A stretch of DNA of 64,000 nt from Candidatus Poribacteria bacterium (GCA_022821965.1 JAJECN010000055.1:1-64000); one strand, 5' to 3'. Shown: positions 43,902 to 53,917, numbered from the stretch's first letter. Notes: generated by a model from the sequence alone, not told the origin. Program-made: numbers and translations.

Positions 43902-45632
43902 CTACTCATCAAAGAGCGCGAACACAAAGAGGGTTCCCCCTTGGCGAGCATTAACTTCAGCATATTTCACAGCACCTGACGCTATCGCAACGTATTGGAC
44001 ACCGTCGAGTTGATAGGTAATGGGTGGTGCGAGAACCCCGGATCCGGTTTGGAAATCCCAAAGCACTTCGCCATTTTCTGCCGATAGTGCCATAAATCTC
44101 CCCTCTAAGTCGCCAGCGAAGACGAGACCTCCTGCTGTTGTGAGGCAGCCGCCCCATTGTGGGAAGTTCGTCTTGTGCCGCCATTTAATCTCACCCGTAG
44201 AAATATCAATCGCACTGATATGTCCCCACATCATCATGTCCCCGTCTTCGTCTTTCTCGGCTGTCATACCGCTTCCAAGATAGGGTAAACCCTTCAAGTA
44301 GAAAACACGTCCTTGATGGTAAGAACCACAGAGTTCCAGCGAAGGAACGTAGAGGTAGTTTGTGAGCGGATTATAGGCTGAAGGTGGCCAGTTCTTTCCG
44401 CCTTCAACGCCTGGACAGACACGAATCGTGCCTTCTTCTGAAGTAGACACACCGGGTTTAACTGTGGGACGACCATTTTCATCGAGTCCCGCAGACCAGT
44501 TCTGTTCGCAGTAAGTGCTTGCATATAGAAATTTTCCATTGGTTCTATCAAGGACATAGAAGTATCCGTTTCGGTTCGCTTGCATCAACGCTTTAACTGG
44601 TGCGCCATCTATCTCCATATCAATCAATACTGGTTCACTCACACCGTCCCAATCCCACAGATCGTGGGGTGTCGCTTGAAAGTACCATTTGAGTTTGCCT
44701 GTATCGGCATCCAACGCGACGATGCAATCTGTGTAGAGGTTGTCGCCTCTCCGGACAGCACCGTTCCAGTCTGGTGCGGGATTACCCGTTCCCCAGTAGA
44801 CGAGATTCAGTTCTGGATCGTAGGAACCTGTGACCCAAGCGGATCCGCCACCTGTCATCCATGAATCGCCTTCCCATGTGTCACCACCGGGTTCATCTTT
44901 TGAAGGGACGGTGTAAAATCTCCATGCCTGTTCACCCGTTTCAGCGTAATAGGCATCGATATAGCCGCGGATGCCGTATTCCGCTCCTGATATACCGACA
45001 ATCACTTTGTCCTTAACGACTAACGGGGCAACAGTAAGGGATTCAGCGTTTGTCAGATCACCAACGACTCGATCCCATAATACCCTACCGGTTTTCACGT
45101 CAAGCGCGAGAAGGTGTGCGTCAAGCGTTGTCCAGAAGACTTTTTCGCCCAGGATGGCAGCCCCTCGGTTCACCATACCACAACAGATCGCTAAATCGTC
45201 AGGGAGTTCATAATCGTATCGCCATATTTCCTTACCCGTTCTTGCGTCCACGGCGTAGATCGTGCTGTAAGGTGTTGTGATGATCATCACACCGTCAACG
45301 ACAAGTGGGGTACATTCAAATTTATCGTATGGTGTGCCAATTTGGAATGCCCATTTTGTGACGAGTTTGTTGACGTTTTCAGTATTAACTTGTGTCAGTT
45401 GACTGTATCGCCAACTTTTGTAGTCTCGTCCATACATCAACCAGCTTTCGGGATCGTCTTGTGCTGAAAGCAGCATCTCGTTAGTGATAGGTTGGATGTT
45501 CTCTGTCCCGGCGTTGGCTGGAACGATATTTGGGACTGCAACAAGTGCTATGGCTATTACACAGATGGCAAGATTTGTGCATTTTGTGTGTAGACCGTAG
45601 TTTGCTGCTTCGGAAAAAATGTGCCTCTTCAT
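43902..45632 (-). CDS. PQQ-dependent alcohol dehydrogenase (XoxF/ExaF-like, predicted lanthanide type)
   Basis: 576 residues, ATG 45632 with AAGGAGG 6 bases upstream, chosen over an open extension to 45743. Signal peptide about residues 17-41. Eight-bladed quinoprotein with WSYR-like SWLMYGRDYKSWRYSQL, vicinal Cys150-Cys151 (LAICCGMVNRG), metal ligand candidates Glu218 (GAEYG) and Asn284 (GTGNPAPDWN), and P-H-D-L-W-D327-W-D329-G: catalytic Asp327 plus the extra Asp two residues later that marks lanthanide-dependent enzymes. WGG and GSGVLAPPITY near the end are conserved. It oxidises a small alcohol in the periplasm. The real substrate is unknown. Confidence 0.93.
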   Translation of the reverse strand: MKRHIFSEAANYGLHTKCTNLAICVIAIALVAVPNIVPANAGTENIQPITNEMLLSAQDDPESWLMYGRDYKSWRYSQLTQVNTENVNKLVTKWAFQIGTPYDKFECTPLVVDGVMIITTPYSTIYAVDARTGKEIWRYDYELPDDLAICCGMVNRGAAILGEKVFWTTLDAHLLALDVKTGRVLWDRVVGDLTNAESLTVAPLVVKDKVIVGISGAEYGIRGYIDAYYAETGEQAWRFYTVPSKDEPGGDTWEGDSWMTGGGSAWVTGSYDPELNLVYWGTGNPAPDWNGAVRRGDNLYTDCIVALDADTGKLKWYFQATPHDLWDWDGVSEPVLIDMEIDGAPVKALMQANRNGYFYVLDRTNGKFLYASTYCEQNWSAGLDENGRPTVKPGVSTSEEGTIRVCPGVEGGKNWPPSAYNPLTNYLYVPSLELCGSYHQGRVFYLKGLPYLGSGMTAEKDEDGDMMMWGHISAIDISTGEIKWRHKTNFPQWGGCLTTAGGLVFAGDLEGRFMALSAENGEVLWDFQTGSGVLAPPITYQLDGVQYVAIASGAVKYAEVNARQGGTLFVFALFDE

Positions 45633-45831
45633 TTTTCGCCTCCTTGTTCCGATGGAATTACAATTTCTTACCGCTTTAGAAACCGTGTCGTAAAGGAAAC
45701 GTGAGGCATTCCGCGTCGTCGCAAAAATAGATGCCTCAGACATTAGTTTACCAAAAATTAGATTTTATGTAAAGTGTGAAAAATTTCTCGGTTTGAAAGT
45801 AAGGACAGGTGTTGGATATTCTGTAATGCTG

Positions 45832-46731
45832 TTAGTTTTGGTCTAACTTTGCTTGTTCGCCAGCGTGATAGGAACTCCGCACTAATGGCCCCGATTCTAC
45901 ATGTCGAAATCCCATTTCGAGTCCTGCTTCTTTGAGTTCCTCAAATTCTTCGGGAGTATAGTACCGTTGAATCGGTAAGTGGCGTGGAGAAGGGGAGAGA
46001 TATTGACCTATTGTGAGAATATCACATTCGGTATTGCGGATGTCTTGCATGGTCTCTAAGAGCTCTGTCACGGTTTCGCCTAAACCTACCATGAGTCCAG
46101 ATTTTGTGAGTATCTGAGTATCCAGTTGTTTACCGATTCGGAGGAGATTCAGGGTTTGTTGGTAATTCGCATACGGACGGACACGGCGGTAGAGGCGCGA
46201 AACTGTCTCTGTGTTATGATTAAGCACTTCTGGATGTGCTCGCACGATGACGGCGAGTGCATTCCAGTTTCCCTCAAGGTCAGGGATAAGGACTTCCACT
46301 GTACATCCGGGACGGTGTTTCCGCGCTTCAGCGATACATTCCGCAAAAACGCTCGCACCACCGTCTGCAAGGTCGTCGCGGTTGACTGAGGTGATAACGA
46401 TGTGATTGAGTTTTAGATAACCGACAGCCTCGCCAAGTCTACGCGGTTCATCTGTATCGACGACACCGCCGGGCGCGCCTTTTTTCACAGCACAAAACAT
46501 GCAACGGCGTGTGCAGACATCTCCGAGTATCATAAAGGTGGCGGTGCGGCTATTCCAGCATTCACCGATATTAGGACAGCGTGCCTCTTCGCAAACCGTG
46601 TGGAGCTGCAGATCCCGCATGAGTTTTTTGAGTTCAGCGTAGTTACCACCGCTCGGCATCCGAGCCTTAATCCAGGTCGGGTGCCGTCGTTGCTGGGTTT
46701 TTGGTTCAACGAGTGGAAGCGTTCTTAGCAT
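45832..46731 (-). CDS. lipA: lipoyl synthase
   Basis: 299 residues, ATG 46731. Radical-SAM enzyme that inserts two sulfurs into octanoyl-protein. The auxiliary cluster motif CEEARCPNIGEC (C-x4-C-x5-C) and radical-SAM CTRRCMFC (CxxxCxxC) are both present, along with VITSVNRDDLADGG, GLMVGLGE and the C-terminal GPLVRSSYHA (RSSY, auxiliary-cluster Ser). Full length. It follows the tRNA-Sec gene, with about 120 bases between them, in the same direction. Confidence 0.97.
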   Translation of the reverse strand: MLRTLPLVEPKTQQRRHPTWIKARMPSGGNYAELKKLMRDLQLHTVCEEARCPNIGECWNSRTATFMILGDVCTRRCMFCAVKKGAPGGVVDTDEPRRLGEAVGYLKLNHIVITSVNRDDLADGGASVFAECIAEARKHRPGCTVEVLIPDLEGNWNALAVIVRAHPEVLNHNTETVSRLYRRVRPYANYQQTLNLLRIGKQLDTQILTKSGLMVGLGETVTELLETMQDIRNTECDILTIGQYLSPSPRHLPIQRYYTPEEFEELKEAGLEMGFRHVESGPLVRSSYHAGEQAKLDQN

Positions 46732-46852
46732 TTTTTCGTTTAATCCTAACGCGAGTTGTCAAGATGGTCTCGGCAAGACCCATCCCTTTCAAAAATCCGC
46801 TATACACCGATGTTGCGTGGCTATCGTTTCTTGCTTAGTTTTTTTTCCTTGA

Positions 46853-46946
46853 TGGCGGGAGAGGGTGGGAATCGAACCCACCTATCCACTTGCATGGACA
46901 AGCCGGTTTTGAAGACCGGTAGAGCCACCAGACCCTATCCTCCCCC
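46853..46946 (-). tRNA. selC: tRNA-Sec (anticodon UCA)
   Basis: 94 nt with encoded CCA (46853-46855). The 8-bp acceptor stem GGGGGAGG/CCTCTCCC, the 6-bp D stem with a 4-nt loop (TGGT) and a long variable arm are the marks of tRNA-Sec. Anticodon stem CCGGT/ACCGG with loop CTTCAAA gives anticodon UCA, which reads UGA. The T arm is GTGGG-TTCGATT-CCCAC. It lies immediately after selB (35-base gap) and before lipA, so it may be co-transcribed with both. Confidence 0.95.
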
Positions 46947-46980
46947 ATAATTGTAGGTGCTATGCATAAACGCTGTATAC

Positions 46981-48921
46981 TTATCTTTCCTCGTGCCGTG
47001 GATGCAACCTTCTGACATTGCCATCTCGAACCGTGATGTTCTGACTGTCGCAATACTCAAGGAACGGAACAGCGTATTTTCGCGAGGTTTGTGCAGTTTC
47101 GCGGAATTCAGCGACAGCTATTATATCATTTTCTCGGAGATATGTGATAAGTAATTCCCGTGTTTCCTCAAAAACAGTTTCGTGAATGAAGTAATTATCT
47201 GCTATTTTGACGAATCGTCCCAAGTTCAGGAGTGCGAAAAACGTGGATTCAATCACCTGCGGCGTGTATTCTGGCAGTGAAGTGTTGAGTTCTTTGAGCG
47301 TCGGTGTATTGATGCCTGCCTCCAAGAAGAGTTTCTCTAACGTCTCCTTCGCATCTTCCTCCTCTTGGGAAAACTGAATTTCGTGGGATGCCAACCGAAT
47401 CAGATTTCCCTCTTTGACGAGTTGATTCTCGGCAATGAGTCGGTTCTCAAGTTTCTCAAAGCCGGTTTCGTCCAATTTAAGTTCGCGACGAAGTTGCGAA
47501 ACGTTTTGACCGGCGAGGAGTGGTTGGGATTCGTGGAAATCTGCCAATGTCTCCGTTATGTTTTCTTTCGCTGTTGTCGTGCGTGCAGCGTCAGAAACCA
47601 GGGGCGTTCTCCCCGATTTATCCCATCGCACAATTTTCTCGTCTGCTTCAAGGCTGTCAAAAATGGCTTTCACGTTCATCTGCGAATGTGGTAGATAGTA
47701 ATAAAGAAACGATTCCGGGACGCAAAGGGTGTCGCTGTTTTCTAACACAGTGTTCACTATCTGGGCATCGTCGGCTTCTTCCCACTGCGCTAAAGTGGCG
47801 ATGGTTTCTGGGACGAACCGCTTATGCCTCGGCGCAAACGGATTAATAACCTCACCGCCACCTACCGTGTATTGCGCTGAGAAATCTCGTAGAATGATTC
47901 GATCCCCCCTAAACGTTAGAATCGGTTGCTCTAAGCGGAGTTGAACTTGCACGGTGTCACCCGGTAAAATTGCTTCGTCAACCAGTAGAATCAGGCGGCA
48001 AAATATTTCGCGGGTGCCGAGATACGCACGCAGACGCGTCCAGTGTTCAAGTATCCTTGGAAATGATGTTAGCACTTGCAGCGACATATCGATATTGTCG
48101 GTTACTTGTGAAAACTCAATTGGACAGAGCACATCGCCGCGTTGGATGTCTTGGGCGGAGATGCCGGAAAGATTCAGTGCTGTTCTTTGTCCTGCTTGTG
48201 CAACCGGTGCAGTTTCGTTGTGCACTTGTATCCCGCGCACGCGGATAGGATCGCCTTGCGGAAGAATCACCATCCGTTGGTCTTGGTTAATAGACCCACC
48301 AATGAGGGTGCCTGTCACAACCACGCCAAACCCCTGCACCGTGAAAACCCTGTCAACGTATAATCTCGGAATCCCATCGCTTTCCTCTACTTTTGTTGCG
48401 ACTGTTACCTGTTCGACAATCGTCTGCTTTAGCGTTTCGATGCCTTCACCCGTTATCGAAGATACACTGACATTTGGGATGCCTTCAAGACTCGTTCCGA
48501 CGAGCATTTCCTGCGTCATTTCGGTCGCTTCCGCCAATTCATCGGGCGTTGCCAAGTCCGATTTGGTCATCACGAGGATACCGTTTGAAATCCCAAGCAG
48601 ATCTAAGATTGCCAAGTGTTCAAGGGTCTGTTCCTGAACGCCTTCCTTCGCATCGACGACAAAGAGGACGATATCCATACCGTAAGCACCGGAGAGCATG
48701 CTTCTGATGAATTTCTCATGACCCGGAACATCAACAATACCGGCACGCGAACCGTCTGGCAGGTCGAAGTAGGCAAAGCCTAACTCAATGGACAAGCCGC
48801 GCTCCTGTTCTTCTTTGAGCCGGTCTGTTTCCATTCCAGTGAGTTTTCCAACGAGCGCGGTTTTTCCGTGGTCAACGTGCCCTGCTGTTCCAATGATGAG
48901 GTGTCGTCTATCTTGATGCAT
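46981..48921 (-). CDS. selB: selenocysteine-specific elongation factor SelB
   Basis: 646 residues. SelB brings Sec-tRNA to the ribosome and binds the SECIS hairpin. G1 GTAGHVDHGKTAL, G3 DVPGHEKFIRSM and G4 VMTKSDL at the N-terminus; EF-Tu-like domains 2-3 (DRVFTVQGFGVVVTGTLIGG, then DTVQVQLRLEQPI); the C-terminal ~280 residues are winged-helix repeats (FETRRLLITYLREND, then TVRDGNVRRLHPRHEE). Length and order match SelB. The adjacent tRNA-Sec confirms the assignment. It starts 11 bases after the stop of the first lepB, so it is operon-linked. Confidence 0.97.
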   Translation of the reverse strand: MHQDRRHLIIGTAGHVDHGKTALVGKLTGMETDRLKEEQERGLSIELGFAYFDLPDGSRAGIVDVPGHEKFIRSMLSGAYGMDIVLFVVDAKEGVQEQTLEHLAILDLLGISNGILVMTKSDLATPDELAEATEMTQEMLVGTSLEGIPNVSVSSITGEGIETLKQTIVEQVTVATKVEESDGIPRLYVDRVFTVQGFGVVVTGTLIGGSINQDQRMVILPQGDPIRVRGIQVHNETAPVAQAGQRTALNLSGISAQDIQRGDVLCPIEFSQVTDNIDMSLQVLTSFPRILEHWTRLRAYLGTREIFCRLILLVDEAILPGDTVQVQLRLEQPILTFRGDRIILRDFSAQYTVGGGEVINPFAPRHKRFVPETIATLAQWEEADDAQIVNTVLENSDTLCVPESFLYYYLPHSQMNVKAIFDSLEADEKIVRWDKSGRTPLVSDAARTTTAKENITETLADFHESQPLLAGQNVSQLRRELKLDETGFEKLENRLIAENQLVKEGNLIRLASHEIQFSQEEEDAKETLEKLFLEAGINTPTLKELNTSLPEYTPQVIESTFFALLNLGRFVKIADNYFIHETVFEETRELLITYLRENDIIAVAEFRETAQTSRKYAVPFLEYCDSQNITVRDGNVRRLHPRHEER

Positions 48922-48932
48922 CGGTTTTTGTG

Positions 48933-49703
48933 TTAAGGATGTGCATGGATGAATTTTCCGATTCGGTTGAATCGGACGTTACCTACCATCTTCCACACTT
49001 CCCACAACTTCGCTGGGCGAGCATCGAATGACCAGTACACCATAAATGCTTGCCCTTTAATGTCACTTACATCTACAGGTCCCCAAGAGCGGCTATCACT
49101 GCTCTGGTCTCGATTATCACCCATCGCGAATACCGTACCTTTGGGAACAGTGAAGGGTTTCCCCTCAGGAAACTTACGCCTAAATTGATTTGCGGTTAAC
49201 CCATAGTCTGAAAAAGCCTCAGTCTCTGGCAGATACTCTGGCTGACGAAAGGGTGGGAAATCACCTCTCCTGAAACGGCTAAAGGTCATGTGCTTTGTAT
49301 AATGGCTATCCTCAGCCTTTTTGCCATTGATATAAAGCGTGTCGCCGCGTGTTTCAATTGTATCCCCTTCAACGGCTACGATGCGCTTGATAAAATTGCG
49401 TTCTCGATCGTGTGGCGGGATAAAAACGAAAACGTCACCACGGGCGGGCTTATGGAAATCAAAAACTTTGATGTCCGTGCCGGGGATTTTAACGCCGTAA
49501 ATAAATTTACATACCAGAATCCGGTCTCCGATAAGGAGCGTATCTTCCATTGAACCCGATGGGATTTTGAAAGCCTCAACAACAAAGGGACGTATGAACC
49601 CGAAAACGAGAATCAGTGCGACAACGATAACTTGCGCATATTCCCATACGATCGTTTTCTGAAATTTTTGCCATTTAGATAATTGGGTGTCGTTATCATT
49701 CAT
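48933..49703 (-). CDS. lepB: signal peptidase I (copy 1)
   Basis: 256 residues, ATG 49703. One N-terminal membrane span (VIVVALILVFGFIRPFVVEA), then the serine/lysine dyad: Ser51 in KIPSGSMEDTL (box B) and Lys106 in RNFIKRIVAVEGDT (box D). Box E, GTVFAMGDNRDQSSDSRSWG, is also present. It cleaves signal peptides of exported proteins. Tandem with copy 2 (47 bases apart), in the lepA-lepB arrangement. Confidence 0.95.
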   Translation of the reverse strand: MNDNDTQLSKWQKFQKTIVWEYAQVIVVALILVFGFIRPFVVEAFKIPSGSMEDTLLIGDRILVCKFIYGVKIPGTDIKVFDFHKPARGDVFVFIPPHDRERNFIKRIVAVEGDTIETRGDTLYINGKKAEDSHYTKHMTFSRFRRGDFPPFRQPEYLPETEAFSDYGLTANQFRRKFPEGKPFTVPKGTVFAMGDNRDQSSDSRSWGPVDVSDIKGQAFMVYWSFDARPAKLWEVWKMVGNVRFNRIGKFIHAHP

Positions 49704-49750
49704 AATAGGATGAAGCCTCTATGACTAAAAGGTGCTCTCCTTTGCCGAGT

Positions 49751-50557
49751 TTAGTTTACCTCGAATGCGTCCGATTCTGAGGGGATAAGTTTACCAATTC
49801 GATTAAACCGGATATTGCTTACCAGTTTCCAAGGTTCCCATAACTTCGCCGGACGATTGGCAAACGAAAATGCAACCATAAAGGCTTGCCCTTTAATATC
49901 ATCTACAGCGACGGGGCCCCAGAAACGGCTATCGCTACTCTGGTCACGATTATCGCCCATAGCAAACACCATGCCCTTCGGCACAGTGAAGGGTTTCCCT
50001 GCCGGAAATTTTCGCCTAAACTGACTTTCGGTCAAGGTATAGTCGTCGTAATTTTCACCAGTCGGGAGATATTCAGGGTACCGGAACGGTGGGAAATCCT
50101 TTCTGAAATGGCTGAACCTCAGATGCTTCGTGAAGGTCCTGTCGTCAACAGCTTCGCCGTTCACATAAAGCATATCGCCACGCGTTTCAACGGTATCCCC
50201 TTCAATGGCTACAATGCGCTTAATAAAATGTCGCTCGTCATGTGATGGAATAAAAACGACGACATCGCCGCGTGTCGGTTCGTGAAAGTCAAAAATTTTT
50301 ATATCTGTGCCAGGAATCTTGACCCCGTAGATAAACTTACACAGTAGAATCTGATCGCCGACGAGGAGTGTATCTTCCATGGATCCAGAAGGGATTCTAT
50401 ACGCTTGAACAATAAATGGATTTACGAAACCAAAAACAAAGATGAGTGAAACAATAATTTGCTTTATACACTCATGAACATTTGATTTGTGAAGTCTTTT
50501 CTGTTTAGTTAATTTCGGTTCAGGGACTTGTGTGCATTTTTGTGTATTCTTCTTCAT
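49751..50557 (-). CDS. lepB: signal peptidase I (copy 2)
   Basis: 268 residues, ATG 50557. Dyad Ser59 (RIPSGSMEDTL) and Lys113 (RHFIKRIVAIEGDT), box E GMVFAMGDNRDQSSDSRFWG, and an N-terminal membrane span (IIVSLIFVFGFVNPFIVQAY). Clearly a paralogue of copy 1, possibly with different substrate preference. It follows lepA closely and probably shares its transcript. Confidence 0.95.
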   Translation of the reverse strand: MKKNTQKCTQVPEPKLTKQKRLHKSNVHECIKQIIVSLIFVFGFVNPFIVQAYRIPSGSMEDTLLVGDQILLCKFIYGVKIPGTDIKIFDFHEPTRGDVVVFIPSHDERHFIKRIVAIEGDTVETRGDMLYVNGEAVDDRTFTKHLRFSHFRKDFPPFRYPEYLPTGENYDDYTLTESQFRRKFPAGKPFTVPKGMVFAMGDNRDQSSDSRFWGPVAVDDIKGQAFMVAFSFANRPAKLWEPWKLVSNIRFNRIGKLIPSESDAFEVN

Positions 50558-50629
50558 TATAGCAACCGTCGGGTAAAACGGTGATCTCCTTTCTCATATC
50601 TCAGTGTCTTTGTCGGGCGCGATTGTGCG

Positions 50630-52435
50630 CTACTCATCAGTTGCAAGCATTGCCATGAATGCTTCTTGGGGGACATCAACCTCGCCGATCTGTTTGAGCC
50701 GTTTTTTGCCTTCCTTCTGTCTTTCAAGCAATTTTCGCTTTCGTGTCACATCGCCGCCGTAGCATTTCGCGGTGACGTTTTTTCGGAGTGCTCGTACTGT
50801 TTCGCGTGCGACAATCTTGTTTCCAATTGCGGCTTGGACTGGAACCTCAAACATCTGTCGCGGGATTAGTTCTTTTAACTTGGATACTAATGTCTTTCCA
50901 CGGGTTTCTGCATCGTCTCGTGGCAAAATCGTCGAAAGTGCGTCTACGGGTTTGCCGTTCAGCAGGACATCTAATTTGACAAGTTTTTCGGTTTTGTAGT
51001 CCCCGATGTCATATTCTAACGAACCGTAACCGCGGGTCAACGATTTAAGTTTTGGGTAGAAGTCCATTAGCATTTCACTGAGTGGAAGCTCATAGAGCAA
51101 TTGCACGCGACTTGCGTCCAATTGGTTCATCCGCTTATATACACCCCGACGCTTCTGACAAAGTTCCATCGCATTTCCAATATACTCGCGAGGAACTATA
51201 ATGTCAATATTGACATACGGTTCTTCAATTCGTTCGATATTGTTCGGTTCTGGGAGGTGCGCGGGGTTGTCAACTGGTACGTGTCCACCCGTTTTCAGGT
51301 GGACCCGATACATCACACTCGGGGCGGTTCGGACAAGCTCAAGCCCAAATTCCCGTTCAAGGCGTTCATGGATAATCTCCATGTGAAGCAATCCGAGAAA
51401 GCCGCACCGAAATCCGAAACCGAGTGCGACGGATGTTTCAGGCTCAAAATTGAAAGAGGAATCGTTCAGGCGTAGTCTATCGAGTGCCTCGCGCAGGGCA
51501 TGAAATTGGTTTGTGTCCGCTGGATAGAGACCACTGAATACAAGCGGTTTCATTTCTCGGTAACCCGGAAGTGGTGTCGCTGTCGGTTTTGTGTGGTGTG
51601 TGATTGTATCCCCGATTTTCGCCTTGTCAATCTCTCGGATACCCGCGATGAGATAGCCGACTGCACCGGTGCGAAGTTCTGTCGTCGGTTGCATCTCTGG
51701 TGTGAAGATGCCGACCTCTTCAACTTCATAAGAACGTCGCGTCTCCATGAGTTGAATCTTCTCCCCCAGTTTTACACTGCCATTGAAGATTCGGGTGTAC
51801 ATGATGACCCCGCGATAGTTATTATAGACGGAGTCAAGCACGAGTGCCTTCAAAGGGGCTTCAGTTTCACCTACGGGGGTGGGGATCCGGTTGACGATTG
51901 CTTCCAATATGGCAGGAATGCCAATTCCCATTTTCGCGCTAACAAGGAGTGCTTCGTCAGCGGGAATACCGATGACCTCTTCTATCTGCCGTTTGGCTTC
52001 GTCGGGCTGTGCTGTTGGCAAGTCGATTTTATTGACGACTGGAATAATCTCAAGGTCGTTGTCAATCGCGAGATACGCGTTTGCAAGGGTTTGCGCTTCG
52101 ACACCTTGGGCGGCATCGACAATTAAAATCGCACCTTCGCATGCAGCGAGACTACGAGAGACCTCGTACGTGAAATCGACGTGTCCGGGCGTGTCAATTA
52201 GGTTGAGTTCGTAGCGGTTTCCATCGTCAGCCGGATAGTGAAGTTTGACAGCGGTTGCTTTAATCGTAATACCGCGCTCACGTTCAAGATCCATCAAGTC
52301 AAGCACCTGTTCGCGCATATCGCGTTCGGTGAGTGTATTCGTGTGTTCGAGGAGCCTGTCGCTCAGCGTGCTTTTCCCGTGATCGATGTGTCCTAAAATA
52401 CAGAAATTCCGTATGTGTTGAAGATTAGTTGGCAT
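50630..52435 (-). CDS. lepA: elongation factor 4 (LepA)
   Basis: 601 residues, full length for LepA. Translational GTPase acting in ribosome back-translocation or biogenesis. G1 [16 protein letters not shown], switch [16 protein letters not shown]3 [21 protein letters not shown]4 [10 protein letters not shown], and the LepA-specific C-terminal domain ([40 protein letters not shown]). It heads the lepA-lepB-lepB-selB run. Confidence 0.98.
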   Translation of the reverse strand: MPTNLQHIRNFCILGHIDHGKSTLSDRLLEHTNTLTERDMREQVLDLMDLERERGITIKATAVKLHYPADDGNRYELNLIDTPGHVDFTYEVSRSLAACEGAILIVDAAQGVEAQTLANAYLAIDNDLEIIPVVNKIDLPTAQPDEAKRQIEEVIGIPADEALLVSAKMGIGIPAILEAIVNRIPTPVGETEAPLKALVLDSVYNNYRGVIMYTRIFNGSVKLGEKIQLMETRRSYEVEEVGIFTPEMQPTTELRTGAVGYLIAGIREIDKAKIGDTITHHTKPTATPLPGYREMKPLVFSGLYPADTNQFHALREALDRLRLNDSSFNFEPETSVALGFGFRCGFLGLLHMEIIHERLEREFGLELVRTAPSVMYRVHLKTGGHVPVDNPAHLPEPNNIERIEEPYVNIDIIVPREYIGNAMELCQKRRGVYKRMNQLDASRVQLLYELPLSEMLMDFYPKLKSLTRGYGSLEYDIGDYKTEKLVKLDVLLNGKPVDALSTILPRDDAETRGKTLVSKLKELIPRQMFEVPVQAAIGNKIVARETVRALRKNVTAKCYGGDVTRKRKLLERQKEGKKRLKQIGEVDVPQEAFMAMLATDE

Positions 52436-52644
52436 GATATAGATAGTATATCACAACTTCTGTCGGATTGTCCATAAAATTGCATGCATAGCAGATAAAT
52501 TGATTTCTTCGGATTTCCCCAGAAAACCTCGCCGACGGAGATAGAGCGTTTGTCTCTCCATCGTCTACCGAAATGTGTACTTGTTTCTCGTTTTACCGTA
52601 AAGCAAAAGCCGTTATCACCTTTTTCATCAAGGCATAAGTCCTG

Positions 52645-53520
52645 CTATGCGTCAGCTGCTTGTAGGAACGCCTCAAAGGTGGGAGTGAGTGCTGCGGTTT
52701 GTAGCAATTGCATCAGCTGCTCGGCGTCAGAGATAGCTTCAAGGGCCTGCTTGGCGGGCTGCGGGTCGCGCTGCGGGAATCGCGCCGTAAGAACGGCGAG
52801 AATGTTACGAATAGAGGTCTCGCGTGCCCCTTGTTCGATGCCGCGTTGCATTACAACTTCGTAAAAAGGAGACTCTTGCATGATTTCCTCCGATATAAGT
52901 GTCTGAAACAGTTCAGGGCTATGGACTAAACTCCCGAAAATGGATAAGGCAAACAGTAACGTCGCGCGCGTCTGATTATCAACCTGTGCTGACAGCGTGA
53001 TCTCTACACATTTCTCAGCCCAAGTCTCACCCGTCATATCCGCAGGTGGACGCATCAATGGCGTGAAAGGTAATAGGCCTATAGAAGACGCATCCAAAAA
53101 CGAGGCACCCTCTAACTCAGCCAACCGGATCACCTGATACTTATACGACAAACTACCTCGCATCTCGTTACCATACGCGTAATACCCGGGATCCGTGCGC
53201 CCCGCAGGCGGACGAAGATACAACACTGTGGAATACACTGGTAACTCATATTGGAGTCCCAAGAAACTCGCATACGCCAGCATCCGCAACGGCATCGGTT
53301 TGTCCCGGCTATCGTCTGTTTGTGTCTCTATATGGAGGATAGCTTCCTCGTCCGGGAGACGTATCTTAAAGGTCATATCGCTGTGATGCATCTTGATTGT
53401 AGGTTGCTCAGTGGTGAGTTTCTCCTGAACGTCAACGTCTGTGGTCTTGAGAGCTAACGCTGCAAATTCATTTGGAAACCGATCCATCAGGTGCTTCACA
53501 ATCTCGTCATATTGGGACAT
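52645..53520 (-). CDS. Rpn-like / PD-(D/E)XK nuclease-family protein
   Basis: 291 residues, ATG 53520. N-terminal ~140 residues resemble the Rpn/cyanobacterial transposase-like nuclease family: YDEIVKHLMDRFPNEFAALA, then ILHIETQTDDSRDKPMPLRM and LAYASFLGLQYELPVYSTVLYL (E-x-Q in place of E-x-K of the nuclease core). The middle is helical, and the C-terminal part (GIEQGARETSIRNILAVLTARF) is a helical tail also common in this group. Rpn proteins are variable, often phage-defence or recombination related. It borders the restriction locus but points away from it. Confidence 0.7.
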   Translation of the reverse strand: MSQYDEIVKHLMDRFPNEFAALALKTTDVDVQEKLTTEQPTIKMHHSDMTFKIRLPDEEAILHIETQTDDSRDKPMPLRMLAYASFLGLQYELPVYSTVLYLRPPAGRTDPGYYAYGNEMRGSLSYKYQVIRLAELEGASFLDASSIGLLPFTPLMRPPADMTGETWAEKCVEITLSAQVDNQTRATLLFALSIFGSLVHSPELFQTLISEEIMQESPFYEVVMQRGIEQGARETSIRNILAVLTARFPQRDPQPAKQALEAISDAEQLMQLLQTAALTPTFEAFLQAADA

Positions 53521-53637
53521 ATAAACATTGTACCCCTGTTTTTAGCAAAATGTCAACCTTTTTTTCGTCAGGCTGTAGGGATCAAGGGCATTCAATTGTC
53601 GATTTTTCGATTAAATTTTCACACCCCAGGCCCAATA

Positions 53638-53659
53638 GGTTCGGTTTCCTAACCGAACC
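53638..53659. repeat. REP-type hairpin
   Basis: GGTTCGGTT (53638-53646), loop TCCT, AACCGAACC (53651-53659): a perfect 9-bp stem in non-coding DNA. A CCAGG-C/T-CC..TAGG string precedes it and recurs about 70 bases downstream. Confidence 0.6.
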
Positions 53660-53817
53660 ATAAGTGTCAATTTTAGAGAAAATAACCGTTGTAGTTCCAG
53701 GTCCGGTAGGGTTTTTGCTTGGTGTCTTTGCTTGGGTGTTTCTTCAGCATGTTTATATTTTAATCACTAAAACTTTTCTAAAGCCCGAAATTGATGGCTA
53801 CGGGTGTATCTACAGCG

Positions 53818-53917
53818 GATTCCAACCAGTCGATAGCAACCTATTCATCTTGTTCAATTGCGATTTCGACTGCGCGTTTGGCATGTTCCAGAAGGTATTT
53901 GGCGCGCTTGCGTAAGT
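53818..53917 (-). pseudogene. 3' fragment of an hsdS gene
   Basis: Minus-strand translation gives LRKRAKYLLEHAKRAVEIAI, then EQDE-stop-VAIDWLESA, matching the end of the hsdS at 55192-56607. The alignment is gap-free over 100 bases at about 85% identity by eye. A Gln codon has become TAG. The rest of the gene is missing, so it is a relic. Confidence 0.85.

Noticed and set aside
47954-48637. 227-codon plus-strand frame
   Set aside because: Antisense shadow of selB; Ser/Pro/Cys-rich random-like composition.
51500-52126. 208-codon plus-strand frame
   Set aside because: Antisense shadow of lepA.
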